From: Sphacelaria rigidula
Taxonomy: Eukaryota; Phaeophyceae; Sphacelariales
Assembly (NCBI GenBank): GCA_964200075.2
Contig: CAXNAA020000147.1
Location: 1-26,205 of the forward strand
Direction: 5' to 3'
Length of the DNA: 26,205 bases
The notes under the pieces are model-generated. The model did not search any database, was not told the origin of the DNA, and was given only the letters and a program-made list of their open reading frames with translations. A program made the translations under genes and the position numbers. Each line of letters opens with the position of its first letter. Within the stretch, counting starts at the first letter, position 1. This document shows positions 17,945-25,145 of the stretch, in pieces.

Positions 17945-19970
17945 GTCATCTCATATATTCTGGACGCCAGTCAACACCTTTCGGTATATGGGCGCATTAG
18001 CGGGGGTCACACCGGAGGAAGACCAACACATGATTTTTTACTTATTCATCTTTGTTTTAGTACTCCACCGTCCTTCTGTGGCGCTGGCCTTATTTTTTTT
18101 CATGGCGAGAGGGGTCCAGCAGTGCCTTTCTCTCGTCGATCATGTAAGTCGAAAATTGTATACACACGACATAGTCGCCCTCCACTGTTGGGCATGGTGT
18201 CAAAAATCTCAGATCGTGTGACTTCGCCGAGATTCGGACCCACGATCCAATCGTCAGGAGGATTCGAGGTTACCAACTGGGCTACCGGAGCGACGGGCCT
18301 GTCTACGAAGTATCAATAGTTATTCCTCAGTCTCTGAGTATACACAATTACCCCATCATGTTGGAGGTATCGAAATCTCCGCAGTTAGATGGAATGCAAA
18401 AAAAGAAAAATCAAAACGAACACAGAATGGCAAAAAACAAAAACAACCTGGAAAAAGCCGATATGGACATGGACATCGACCACGTTTACATCAACCATTG
18501 AGTAGCAGAGCAGTAACAAATGCCTGGATAACATCCATTAGAACACATGAAAACAAGCACACGGGTATCAGCCTTTGAGCATCAGCATAGTCATAACGCC
18601 TACAATGATCACCATCGGCATGCATAAAACAACCGCTGAGCAGGACAAGTACAGTACGGTGCACTACAGCAACAGCGTGCACGTCAGTCAACGACATGAT
18701 GCATTCACCTAGACCTAAAATACGTGGTGGGGCGGCAAAGGGCAACCGTGTAGCGCACGAATTCGACGATGGTGATCACGTGTTTAGTATCTGCTCGTGC
18801 AGCACCAACACGTCGGAGCGATGAAGTGGAGATAGGCGCGTGAGGACATTGGGAGATAGGCGCGTACGATGGTCGATCGACGAATTTAATCGGGGTTCGA
18901 AGGATAGGCCCAAGCCAAAGATGCAGCTTCGGCACACGACGCAGATTCATCACAGAATGAACAATACCTGGTGCAGACAAGTCAACAAGCGACAGTTATG
19001 AATAGTTGCTTACACAACGCTTTTAGCAACAATGCGAACGTCAACCATCAACATACGAAGATCGGCTGCGGTCGGTGTACTCGCACGAAGGATTGACTTG
19101 TGGTCAGTGTTAGGACTACTCGTGTAGGAAGCAGCCGTCAAGAGACTGCAACACTAAGCTAATGGTACTTGAAAAAAAAAAGACGAGCAACAGAAGTAAG
19201 CTACTGCAAAGTATGACGCAATGGTGTGTTGCAACGGAAGCAATGTAAAAATGTCAACATTCAATTCAAAATGCACATTCGTGAATAACGAGCAAGGTAG
19301 AAAAACACCGGTCTAAGAACATCGTCATGATTTCAATTACCTTGAGGTCGATGGGGTCCGCGAAAAAGTTGGCCGAATGTGTGGTGAGGTTGAGGTACCC
19401 GATGTGGTCCAGGCTGAGATCCGGTACCTTCAGCTCATCCTCTGTGTTGTCGTCGTATTGCCATTTTCCAGTGCCATTATACCAGTCAAGCATCATGCGC
19501 ATGGTCAAAAGCGTATACGTACCGTCAACTTTCTACTGCGCATCATTATTGTCCATGCTTGTTTCTTTTCAAACATGAAACACGTACTACGCGAAGCAAC
19601 ATTCTGCATGGTGATTGTCATTTTGCGCTCTTGTTGAACGGAGAACATATGTATGTTACACGGGGCATAGGAAGGTAAATCACGTAAGCTCATTCCGTAA
19701 ATCATTATCCACGGCAACTATTTGCGGTGAGACCGATAAAAACCACTCACCCGTAATCGAGCCTCCCCTGCTCCTTTTCACAGGAGAGGTATGCCCTTCT
19801 TTTGCAGGATAAGCATCGGTAGGCTTTGGGCTGGCCGGCGCGTACGCGGGTGGAATGGGCCGTTTTTTGCCGATGTCGCCGTTGGGCGACGACGTCTCCT
19901 TGCTCTTCCCCCCGTTGCCTCTTCCATTCGTCCCTTCGCTTGGGGCGTTGGCGGTGCTGGTGCTGCTCAT
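6210..19970 (-). CDS. URC1: URC1-type GTP cyclohydrolase II-like protein, 12 exons, 548 residues
   Basis: In yeast (Lachancea kluyveri) and bacteria, URC1 is needed to use uracil as a nitrogen source; it is related to riboflavin GTP cyclohydrolase II, but its exact reaction is unsettled. Twelve exons join in frame to 1647 bases including the stop. Residues 1-74 are a Ser/Gly/Pro-rich tail. Residues 120-320 match the family amino-terminal domain (RGPVVATT, QRNAIGAHSGSY, IGPFPAWHD, DPWGHLV, RPTIAVTKAHIDLPE, EPVWHLPEIARRFG, YPELVTRSDI). From 322 comes the cyclohydrolase II domain, starting FLPPIGGLTIYIFGDP. The zinc ligands Cys356, Cys367 and Cys369 keep the C-x10-C-x-C spacing of RibA, and YYRKEGRSLGEVTKYLVYN matches the RibA RQEGR-IG region. 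It then reads MMPDPLHWLGV, SMSDMKYDAIV and GIKIVERVEIPPELVP, ending in ATVGRAYD before TGA 6210-6212. A plain RibA is excluded by the amino-terminal domain and the HDECNGSDVFGS variant. Confidence 0.94.
6318..7106 (-). other. URC1-like intron 11
   Basis: 789 bases, GTAAGT to GTGTTCAG. It contains a GTACC-rich patch at about 6375-6515. Confidence 0.9.
6375..6515. repeat. GTACC-rich repeat patch
   Basis: GTACCC, GTACCTG, GGTACCC and GTATCC motifs cluster here, with paired GGATATTCGTAG / GGATATC and GTACC-CAGTACCTGGG. Same style as 4529-4700. Confidence 0.5.
7107..7223 (-). CDS. URC1: URC1-like exon 11, 39 codons
   Basis: Phase 0 on both sides, donor GTAAGT. It encodes GIKIVERVEIPPELVPKDAK then VEITAKVYGGYHGGHGYKG. 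IVERV-IP-EL-P-D--VEI-AK is the conserved late segment; the Gly/Tyr/His-rich end GGYHGGHGYKG is unusual. Confidence 0.95.
7224..8321 (-). other. URC1-like intron 10
   Basis: 1098 bases, GTGAGG to TATTATCAG. Nothing recognised; its open frames are short. Confidence 0.9.
8322..8447 (-). CDS. URC1: URC1-like exon 10, 42 codons
   Basis: Phase 0 on both sides, acceptor GATGATAG, donor GTGAGG. It encodes VAGIQDTRFQAMMPDPLHWL, then GVTKIHRFISMSDMKYDAIV and ST. It joins TEQ of exon 9 to GIKIVERV of exon 11, exactly as the family requires. The segment has no ATG-started open frame of length in its frame, so an ORF scan would miss it; the usual Val in PDVLHW is Pro here. Confidence 0.96.
8448..9738 (-). 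other. URC1-like intron 9
   Basis: 1291 bases, GTAGGT to ATGATAG. It contains A/T-homopolymer-rich sequence near 9015-9090, a B-box-like sequence near 8991, and a frame near 9560-9640 that weakly echoes exon 10. Confidence 0.85.
8958..9023 (+). repeat. Weak tRNA/SINE-like module with B box and T run
   Basis: GAGTTCGAATCCC fits the Pol III B box, and a run of nine T residues follows about 13 bases later, as a Pol III terminator would. No convincing A box or cloverleaf is seen. It is the weakest of the three tRNA-like modules in this gene's introns. Confidence 0.3.
9739..9840 (-). CDS. URC1: URC1-like exon 9, 34 codons
   Basis: Phase 0 on both sides, donor GTAGGT. It encodes GRSLGEVTKYLVYNMRKRQE then GGDTAEHYFNCTEQ. 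GEVTKYLVYN-RKRQEGGD is diagnostic for URC1 rather than riboflavin RibA, where this part differs. Confidence 0.97.
9841..10385 (-). other. URC1-like intron 8
   Basis: 545 bases, GTTAGT to TTCTCAG; nothing recognised. Confidence 0.9.
10386..10488 (-). CDS. URC1: URC1-like exon 8, 34 codons plus 1 base
   Basis: Acceptor ATTTTAG, donor GTTAGT. It encodes DICTCRPYLTHAIEECIRTA then QQGGTGLCIYYRKE. Cys367 and Cys369 are the second and third zinc ligands of the cyclohydrolase II fold; the RKE joins GRSLG of exon 9 to complete the RibA-like substrate-binding segment. Confidence 0.96.
10561..10625 (+). repeat. Dispersed repeat, copy A
   Basis: CACTTTAACTGATCCACTCC, then TTCAGCCGTGATCACAAGATG and TAGACGTACC. 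This is the same family as copies B and C in intron 4; similarity extends to about 10665. Confidence 0.7.
11103..11234. mobile_element. 132-base MITE-like element, 18-bp perfect terminal inverted repeats
   Basis: ACCCTGGACAACAGATTC (11103-11120) and its exact complement (11217-11234) bound the element. The similarity runs inward to about 48 bases per arm (shared GTAC-GCGTACAGTAT), leaving a short unpaired centre. ATTCCAC occurs directly left of the element and again 7 bases to its right, a possible but imperfect target duplication. It has no coding capacity. Confidence 0.75.
11378..11505 (-). CDS. URC1: URC1-like exon 7, 42 codons plus 2 bases
   Basis: Acceptor TTGCAG, donor GTGTGT, ends in phase 2. 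It encodes VFLPPIGGLTIYIFGDP and LTVRVHDECNGSDVFG, the start of the cyclohydrolase II domain with zinc ligand Cys356. The split codon becomes Ser364 on joining exon 8, restoring the conserved DVFGSDICTC. Confidence 0.96.
11506..12693 (-). other. URC1-like intron 6
   Basis: 1188 bases, GTATAG to GTTGCAG. A 17-base piece of the ATG3-intron element end (TGACTGCAGAGCTAAGC) sits at 11526-11542, 20 bases from the acceptor. Nothing else was recognised. Confidence 0.85.
11526..11542 (+). repeat. Solo terminus of the 1630-1860 element
   Basis: Exact 17-base match to 1844-1860. It is short, so common origin is likely but not certain. Confidence 0.4.
12694..12828 (-). CDS. URC1: URC1-like exon 6, 45 codons
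   Basis: Acceptor GTAATCAG, donor GTATAG, phase 0. It encodes CAVEPVWHLPEIARRFGVEE, then a Leu-Arg-rich helix and NMMYPELVTRSDIK. EPVW-LP-A-RFG and YPELVTRSDI are conserved in URC1 homologues. Confidence 0.96.
14074..14297. mobile_element. Inverted-repeat pair, possible MITE remnant
   Basis: TTTTCGTGAGATTGAGAGT (14074-14092) reappears inverted at 14279-14297, with looser similarity continuing on both sides of each arm. The interval has no recognised gene. No target duplication was identified. Confidence 0.5.
14431..14493 (-). repeat. tRNA-Met-like 3' half, probable SINE or tRNA relic
   Basis: The minus strand contains CTTCATAACC, an anticodon loop with CAU as in elongator tRNA-Met, then a B box GGGTTCGGATCC inside a TCGGG/CCCGG stem, and it ends CTCCCACCA followed by A residues. 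No 5' acceptor strand pairs with it and the A box is poor, so it is not a functional tRNA as read. Confidence 0.5.
14617..14778 (-). CDS. URC1: URC1-like exon 5, 54 codons
   Basis: Acceptor TATGCAG, donor GTACGG, phase 0 on both sides. It encodes VFRPWLRKGYDIRPTIAVTK, then AHIDLPEVREAV and a Gly-rich turn (DGKVLSKGGQSFITK). IRPTIAVTKAHIDLPE is a signature of URC1 and its bacterial relatives. Confidence 0.96.
14896..14955 (-). pseudogene. Decayed copy of the start of URC1-like exon 5
   Basis: On the minus strand this reads LDHWVRKGYDLRSPPAAT then a stop. Exon 5 begins VFRPWLRKGYDIRPTIAVT, so W, RKGYD, R, A and T are shared in register, with conservative changes between. Bases align at about 61 percent without gaps over 57 positions by my count. 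There is no AG acceptor at the matching place and the frame stops, so it cannot substitute for exon 5. It lies 120 bases upstream of exon 5. Confidence 0.5.
15091..15142 (+). repeat. Dispersed repeat, copy B
   Basis: CCTTAACTGACCCTCTATAG, then GAGTCGTGCTCACATGGTAG and ACGTACG. Similarity to copy A continues downstream through CGGAAACACTCACTGAAG (copy A: CGGAAATACTCGCTGAAG). Confidence 0.7.
15464..15490. repeat. Inverted repeat around CTCGAG
   Basis: CCTCGAGAC and GTCTCGAGG, perfect 9-bp arms, flank a 9-base spacer. Confidence 0.85.
15714..15876 (+). repeat. Repeated TGTACCTGAAAAT-TCCA motif
   Basis: TGTACCTGAAAATGTCCA at about 15714-15731 recurs as TGTACCTGAAAATATCCA at 15859-15876, and GTACCTG/ATACCTG variants lie around both. 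This belongs to the GTACC-rich sequence style seen at 4529-4700 and 6375-6515. Confidence 0.6.
15793..15846 (+). repeat. Dispersed repeat, copy C
   Basis: Core CACTTTAACTGACCCCCTAG followed by CCAGCCGTGGTCACATGATAG and ACGTA. It is related to the copies at 10561-10625 and 15091-15142. Confidence 0.7.
16104..16145. repeat. Paired G tracts (ACCGGGGG repeats)
   Basis: Two TACC/CACC-G(9-11) runs lie about 30 bases apart, separated by ATGTACCCATGATGATT. They look like slippage-prone repeats in the intron. Confidence 0.6.
16891..17040 (-). CDS. URC1: URC1-like exon 4, 50 codons
   Basis: Phase 0 on both sides, donor GTGAGT. It opens with ALAVACDKL, which follows directly from SYCIYK of exon 3, and carries SATRPVCDIGPFPAWHD and MDPWGHLVTD, all conserved family positions. 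Confidence 0.95.
17041..17696 (-). other. URC1-like intron 3
   Basis: 656 bases, GTCGTT to CATCCAG; nothing recognised within it. Confidence 0.9.
17697..17804 (-). CDS. URC1: URC1-like exon 3, 36 codons
   Basis: Phase 0 on both sides, acceptor ACTAG, donor GTCGTT. It encodes WGEEDPEMRGPVVATT, then RHPMQRNAIGAHSGSYCIYK, matching the strongly conserved RGPV-GT...QRNAIG-HSGSY block of URC1 proteins. Confidence 0.95.
17875..17942. repeat. (TG)34 microsatellite
   Basis: An uninterrupted TG dinucleotide array of 68 bases in URC1-like intron 2. Its length is probably polymorphic. Confidence 0.98.
18223..18291 (-). repeat. tRNA-like module (A and B boxes), probable SINE or tRNA relic
   Basis: Read on the minus strand it contains TAGCCCAGTTGG, a good internal A box, and 42 bases later GGGTCCGAATC, close to the B box GGTTCGANTCC. 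The spacing is tRNA-like. I could not pair an acceptor stem and the T stem is imperfect, so it is more likely a tRNA-derived SINE head or decayed tRNA than a working gene. Confidence 0.5.
19341..19528 (-). CDS. URC1: URC1-like exon 2, 62 codons plus split Val
   Basis: It encodes DGTYTLLTMRMMLDWYNGTG and, further on, SLDHIGYLNLTTHSANFFAD then PIDLK. The LTTH...PI-K end corresponds to the family segment with a Leu-Thr-Ser/Cys-His motif just before the conserved WG. Donor GTAATT, phase 0. Confidence 0.85.
19529..19750 (-). other. URC1-like intron 1
   Basis: 222 bases, GTGAGT to a weak acceptor reading GTAGAAAG with no pyrimidine tract. An in-frame TAG just before the acceptor means the exon 2 frame cannot simply extend upstream. 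Confidence 0.55.
19751..19970 (-). CDS. URC1: URC1-like exon 1 (predicted start)
   Basis: It begins at ATG 19968-19970 (MSSTSTANAPSEG) and encodes 73 low-complexity residues rich in Ser, Gly, Pro and Lys, with a basic PVKRSRGG near the end. Donor GTGAGT, phase 1. This tail is not conserved in the family, so the call rests on the open frame, the donor and the in-frame join to exon 2. If this exon is wrong, translation could start at an ATG in exon 2. Confidence 0.6.
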
Positions 19971-20464
19971 CTTTTGCCCTTCTGTGGCGTCTTAAAAATA
20001 TACACGCAATCGCCGAAACGGCTCACTTTGAAGAATGGCCGCCCGCTTGCTGTCGTGCGTCGTCCTTGCGCCCTTGGGGTGTGTGGAGCAGAGCTTCGGT
20101 GGAAACGTCTTCTCTTGTTCTCTCTCACGCCTTCTTCGTATCCCCTTGCTTGGTTTCTTCTCAACGTTCTGCAACACTTTTGCGAAGACTTTGTCCGACT
20201 AGAGGTTCTACTCGTGCAGAACACACTAGCGCGCTTAATGAGTTTGAGCAACTTGACTTCGAGCAGCGTCCCGTTCAAGGGTTCCTACGGTAGGATCTAG
20301 GTGAATCTCGTACAGTATCCCTGGTTAAATACTCCCAATCTGAGGAGGTGGCACATATGCAGCATGCACACATGGGGGAATGGGGGAGGGGGGAGGACAT
20401 TTGTCCCCAGCGCGTTAGCCTCACCGCTCGGTAGGGCCTGTCTTGATGGGTCCCGAAATACCAT

Positions 20465-20578
20465 TAAAAAAACATTTGGCCACTTGCGCCCTGCGATTGG
20501 TGGCTGCTTCGCTGTGTGGCAACTGATCAGCATTTGGTTGATAAATCGCAGGGCGTTAATCGCCAAACGTCGTTTTTA
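20465..20578. mobile_element. 114-base MITE-like foldback
   Basis: The arms 20465-20498 and 20544-20578 are inverted copies, roughly three quarters identical, including the exact CGCCCTGCGATT pair and TTTGGC/GCCAAA, with T/A-rich outer ends (TAAAAA...TTTTTA). No target duplication was seen. Confidence 0.55.
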
Positions 20579-21393
20579 GGATGATTGATCGAAATCCGTT
20601 GAGGCAGGCTCTCCGCGTCCTGTTTTTATATATTTGATCATGTTGCCCGGAGCGCGTACTTACTGCAACCGTACCTATTATCGCAAATGAAGAAATGTTG
20701 GGACAAGAGTTTTGCTGCGAATGATATAATAGCACACATCAATACGATAAGCACCAGTAGCAGTACTTATCGCACATGTCTATTGAACGCCGACTTACAA
20801 AGAACACACAGCAGCGCACCGCATTGTGGCGACGAAGCAAGAAGCCAGTTTACAGTGAGCCAGTGCAAGCCGATGGCGTTCAGTACATGTGCATATAACT
20901 ATGGAGTACTATACTGCCCTGTACAACGGTATAGCACACGCGCAGTGGGTCGATTACCTTTTTCCTGACTGCGTTTGCAAGAGGGCAGCGTGTATAGCGG
21001 TAAAGTAGCCCCATCATCAATACATTACAATTCGCCGTACCAACCTATCGCACCAAACATCCGTTTCCGATGAGTACATTCGTGCCCCGAAGGCGTAGGA
21101 GTAGTTTCAAGCCACAAGCCTTCTCTCGGCGTACCGTACCAGCATGCACATTGGCATGGGTCTTACCTTTACATCAATCATCGTGTGCAACGAGTTTTGG
21201 TATGCAGAAGATTTCTCGTGTGTCGAAGAAATCTTGCTGTGCTAGTCTTGTGTCCACTGCTCGGCTCGGCAAAGTTTCGCATTGCAACCGATGTACTGTG
21301 CACGTCAGGCCACCACGGTCATCGACACTGGAGCCCGACGGTAGTAAATATTAGGTAGGCGTCCTCGTACGCACGGAGATAGAGAGAAAGATA

Positions 21394-21419
21394 GTACTGT
21401 ACGAGTACTCGTACAGTAC
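21394..21419. repeat. Perfect 26-base palindrome
   Basis: GTACTGTACGAGT followed directly by its complement ACTCGTACAGTAC. It could be a dimer binding site or a cruciform; nothing in the context decides. Confidence 0.9.
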
Positions 21420-21486
21420 AGAACAGAACACTTACCCTCCTGCAGCGTGGTGCGATGCCGAAACACCGAGGTCAAGTTGCACTTAC

Positions 21487-21625
21487 CGTACTGTAGTGCC
21501 CTTTGGTTCATGTATTCGTTGCAGATCTTTGAAGCGACAGGATATCTCGGTGATACGAGCTGCAGCAACGATCCACCTAGGTCATTACAATAGGTGCGTA
21601 TGATGAATACCGCTATCCTTTGCAT
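21487..21625 (-). CDS. Candidate exon of an unidentified gene
   Basis: An open frame of 46 codons plus one base runs from an acceptor-like CGAGCAG (directly before ATG) to a consensus donor GTAAGT. It reads MQRIAVFIIRTYCNDLGGSL then a hydrophilic end with SKICNEYMNQRALQY. An in-frame TAA lies just upstream, so the left edge must be a splice or the ATG itself. I do not recognise the protein and no partner exon is convincing. Confidence 0.25.
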
Positions 21626-22799
21626 CTGCTCGTCTTAATCGTAACCTAGCCCATCACTGAGGACAGAAGCCGGAGGACACCCAACTGCCCCTGCGCGAAC
21701 GGCACTCGTAATTGCTCCGAACGGAAAATCGACGCGAAAGTCATGACGGAGGTTGATCCTGGAACAGAAACGAAACGTGATGCGTTGAGTAGCATCCATT
21801 TCGATGTACCACATTGTACAGAAAAACTCCCGATAATGCATCGTATCTTAGCCACAGAAGATGTTGATGAACACACCTTTAGGGTTGGGAACTTGCCGGC
21901 GTACCTCTGCGGTAGGAATAAACCCCACTCGGTCTTAACCTAGGTCGGTATCAAGATGACGATAGGTTATTTGTAATCGTTGGAAAATGGCACGAAAGTG
22001 CGGTACTACTTGCACTCAACGTGATATCGAAGGCAGCATTGAGCAGGGAGATCTGACAGAGCGGCCGAAAGACTTGGGGTGCATTGGGAGAGGATTAGAG
22101 TGCTAGGTGATGCCAGGGTTGAGAATATAAACAGGTGAGCCATCCAATAACGCAAACATGCAATTGGCGTTCGTGTGGAAATCGTTCGTGATGATCAAAA
22201 ACATCTACACTTTCACAACAACAGTAGTACATCCATTTCATTCATAGTTCAAAATTCCCCCCCAACCACCGCCCGACTGGGGATGGTGATGTAGGGGGAA
22301 CCTAACCCCAACCAGCAACGAAACAATACAGCACACCCGTAGGAGAGAGTGACACTAACCACATGCTAGTCTGTGCACTGTGTGAGCGGCGATGCAACAC
22401 ACAAACCAGCCAGTGAGCCATGTCGACAGTGTTTTAACTCCAGGCTCTACCCTGCAGCTGAAATTTACCGTTTACTGGGACCCAAACTCGACCCCACAGC
22501 TGCAAAGGTTCAGGGGCACTGTCACGGGAAATAAGTTGATAGGGATGAGACATGTGTGAGTAAGTGCCAGATTCGATGGACTTGAGCTAGCGACCGACGT
22601 GGGTTGGGACAACTGCAACCTCCCCGCGAGACTAAAACGCAAGGCAAGTACCATGATTGACGTGCCAAGGAAATATCAGAACAGAAAAATCTCACGCGTG
22701 TGCCAAGAAGGAGGAACATACCGGAAGGGAGGGCAAAACAAAGGGCAAAACCTTTGGATATAAAAAAGTCCAGGGCATGGTCGCGTATAGAGGAGCTCA

Positions 22800-23617
22800 A
22801 TTTGGCAACCTACTACATTGTCCCTCACGGGAAAGAACGGGGCTGGCCATGCTGAGGTGATTCTACAGGAGTGCCAAGCGGTGGGTTGTGATGTCATCGG
22901 ACTGCTGTAGACGGAGAAACTGGGCAAACAGTGTTCGCTGCCGCGGAATACCGTGTCTTACGCTACGGGGCGGAAGGGAGCAAGCAAGCAAAGGGCTGGA
23001 CAGCATGAGGTTGGGTTGGTGGTCTAGGGGTCGATCATCAAATAAGGCGACATGGACTCAGGCGCTCATCAGCGAACGCCTCATGTCGATGACTTGTGGT
23101 CTCGCAGGCAGATCGAAAACTATCACGGTTGTAGTTGCGCCGACAATCACATGAAAGTCAAGAGAAGAGAGAGATACGTTATGGACTGAGTTGGACAGCA
23201 CTGTGAACCGAGTTCCCTACAATCACCTGTTTTTTTTACTGGACGCTAATGCTAGGACTGGGGTAAGGGCAGGGAGAGGAGTACTGTACAACAGTGGAGG
23301 CTTACGGTCGGGACTCCCGAGAAAACGACAGCAACGGCACTTCTTTGCTACAGTTTGTGGGTGACAATAGAAGTGCCCTGGTCAACATTATTTCCCCCAC
23401 CCCCAAGGGAGACACGTCGCGTACGTTCAACGGTATTGCGAATCATATCGCGGACAAAAAACGCATTGAATACATCTTCATACGTCAAGACCATCTCAGG
23501 CTTGTTCGTAATGTCACCGTACACCTCGAACAACCCACCTCGCCGGACTCTGACCACAACATCGTGTGCGCCTCAGTGTGGCTCCTTGATCACTCCACAC
23601 CTACCACACCTTTGTGA
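22800..23617 (+). pseudogene. LINE endonuclease domain, frameshifted
   Basis: Early pieces include HAEVILQECQAVGCDVIGL (about 22850-22905). DANARTG is at 23242-23262, the Asp-Asn loop of APE-type nucleases. A frame change then leads to AYGRDSRENDSNGTSLLQF, VGDNRSALVN, RIEYIFIRQDHLRLVRNVTV and the catalytic-box SDHN at 23549-23560. In-frame stops and shifts separate these, so no nuclease can be made. Confidence 0.85.
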
Positions 23618-24189
23618 ACCTCCACTGAGGGCGCCGATCGAAAGGTGGGCAATAACATCTGACATCGATAGATTTGAGTACGTCGCACAGTCCACCATCA
23701 GCGAGCTCAAACACGGAAGAACTGGTGATACAGTTGGTGCATTACTGTGAATTTCGCCGGCATACTCCTGAGCTCTGCTACGGAGATGGTGCGTTGTCAG
23801 GCTCGAATGCTATGTGTACCGAGATGTTACGAAGATGCTGCTATCCGAGCGGAGTTCGAACAAGCCTGAAATGGGAGCAAAAGGGCGCGGTTGACGGGGC
23901 GAATGGGACCGAGAGATGAACCCGCATGGCGCACCTTACGAGCAGCCTACATGAAACTCCAAGGGGTGATCCACGCTTGAGACAGGTGCCTGGGTGTGTA
24001 TGCGAAGGAGCTTGAGGAGTACATAGAAATTGGGGACATGGGAGGATGGTGGTCAAATATCTAAAAGAAGGGTGGGGTCTGGCGAGACGAAAATTAGAGA
24101 GCGAGCAGTATATGAAGGACGAGGGCGGGAACTTACTAGAGCCCAATTTGTGAGAGATGGGAATGATATTTCTCCACCCTGCTGAACGT

Positions 24190-25125
24190 TTTATCGGTGC
24201 CTATCGTCATCGAGAACATTGCGCAACGACCGAAAGCGTTGTTACTTGGAGACCCTCAAAACCTAACTGAAACTCAGGATGCCCGGAGAGCTACGGCTAC
24301 CGGCAAAGTGACGGGCCCGGATGGTTTACCTGCAGAATTTCTGAAGCTTGGTTTGGTCGGGGAGCCTTTGGAGATTCTGCACCACTTCCAGCATCATCGC
24401 TGCGGTGTAGACATCTGGCGAAGCGCAGAACGAGTGGAAATACGCCACCATCACGATGCTACACAAAAAAGGATAGGACCAAGTGCGATAACTATGGTGG
24501 AATCTCACTTGTGACACATGTTGTTGGAGTTATCTTAAGTCGTAGCCAACAGCTCGGTAACTTCTGCGAGGAGGCCGGGATTTTCCCGGAAGAACAGTGC
24601 GTGTTCTGGAGCCAAGGATTTATCCACCGACAAAATGTTCGTGGCACGCCGACCATCGGAGATGGGACGGGCGAGCAATGTTCAATGAAACTTGTGCTTC
24701 GTCGACGTCCGGAAGGCCTGCGAGTCTGTAGGCCGCACGCTCCAGCGGGAAGTGCTTGCCCCGTTCGGAGTCCTGCCGCGAATGATCACAGTCATCCGTA
24801 TGTTCCACGATGGCATGCGAGCTTTGGTACAGGTGGGTGATGGCGAACTATCAGCGTGGTTCCACGTCTGCGAGGGACTCGGGCAAGGATGCGTTTCATC
24901 CCCACTACTGTCCAACATCTTCGGTTCAGCCTTGGTCGACGTGATCGCACAGCGGTTTTGCGGAAGACCCAACCACTGTCTCGGGCTTGGTATATCTACA
25001 TGACGCACCAAAAAATGACGATGGTGAACCTTTGGAAGAGACGCCGCTGGATAAGGTGAGCCGCGCGGTGTGGGGAATTCTTTCATGCGGATGACGCAGG
25101 CATATTCTCGAGGTCCCCAGACGGG
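24190..25125 (+). pseudogene. LINE reverse transcriptase domain, frameshifted
   Basis: Pieces in order: PIVIENIAQRPKALLLGDPQ; ATATGKVTGPDGLPAEFLKL; LGNFCEEAGIFPEEQC; CFVDVRKACESVGRTL (motif A, its catalytic Asp kept but the usual Ala-Tyr/Phe-Asp changed to ACE); VCEGLGQGCVSSPLLSNIF (motif B); and HADDAGIFSRSPDGLA with the catalytic ADD at 25087-25095 (motif C). The aromatic residue normally before ADD is His. At least three frame changes and several stops separate these blocks. Confidence 0.88.
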
Positions 25126-25145
25126 CTTGCTATAGTGAGGTCATT

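Larger units (their letters stand above)
17805..19340 (-). other. URC1-like intron 2
   Basis: 1536 bases. It holds the (TG)34 microsatellite and a tRNA-like module; no coding sequence was recognised in the rest. Confidence 0.85.
19971..22640. other. Upstream region of the URC1-like gene, no recognised gene
   Basis: It presumably contains the promoter of the URC1-like gene. A G+C-rich block at 19790-20300 gives long overlapping open frames on both strands, which I read as a compositional effect around exon 1. A 114-base inverted-repeat element (20465-20578), a 26-base palindrome (21394-21419) and one candidate exon (21487-21625) are described separately. No function can be assigned to the remainder. 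Confidence 0.5.

Noticed and set aside
17880-18319. Cys-Val repeat open frames over 17819-18319
   Set aside because: The (CV)n stretch is the TG microsatellite translated; not a protein gene.
19991-20004. TATA-like TGTATATTTTTAAG upstream of the URC1-like ATG
   Set aside because: It ends only about 20 bases before the proposed start codon, too close for a TATA box serving that start unless the leader is almost absent.
19791-20300. 169- and 155-codon plus-strand frames opposite and upstream of URC1-like exon 1
   Set aside because: They overlap each other and the minus-strand exon in a G+C-rich block; Cys/Ser/Arg-rich composition points to shadow frames.
21743-21943. Plus-strand frame with a GGTAGG donor-like end
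   Set aside because: No homologue and a weak acceptor; it lies within 120 bases of the opposite-strand candidate exon, so at most one is real.
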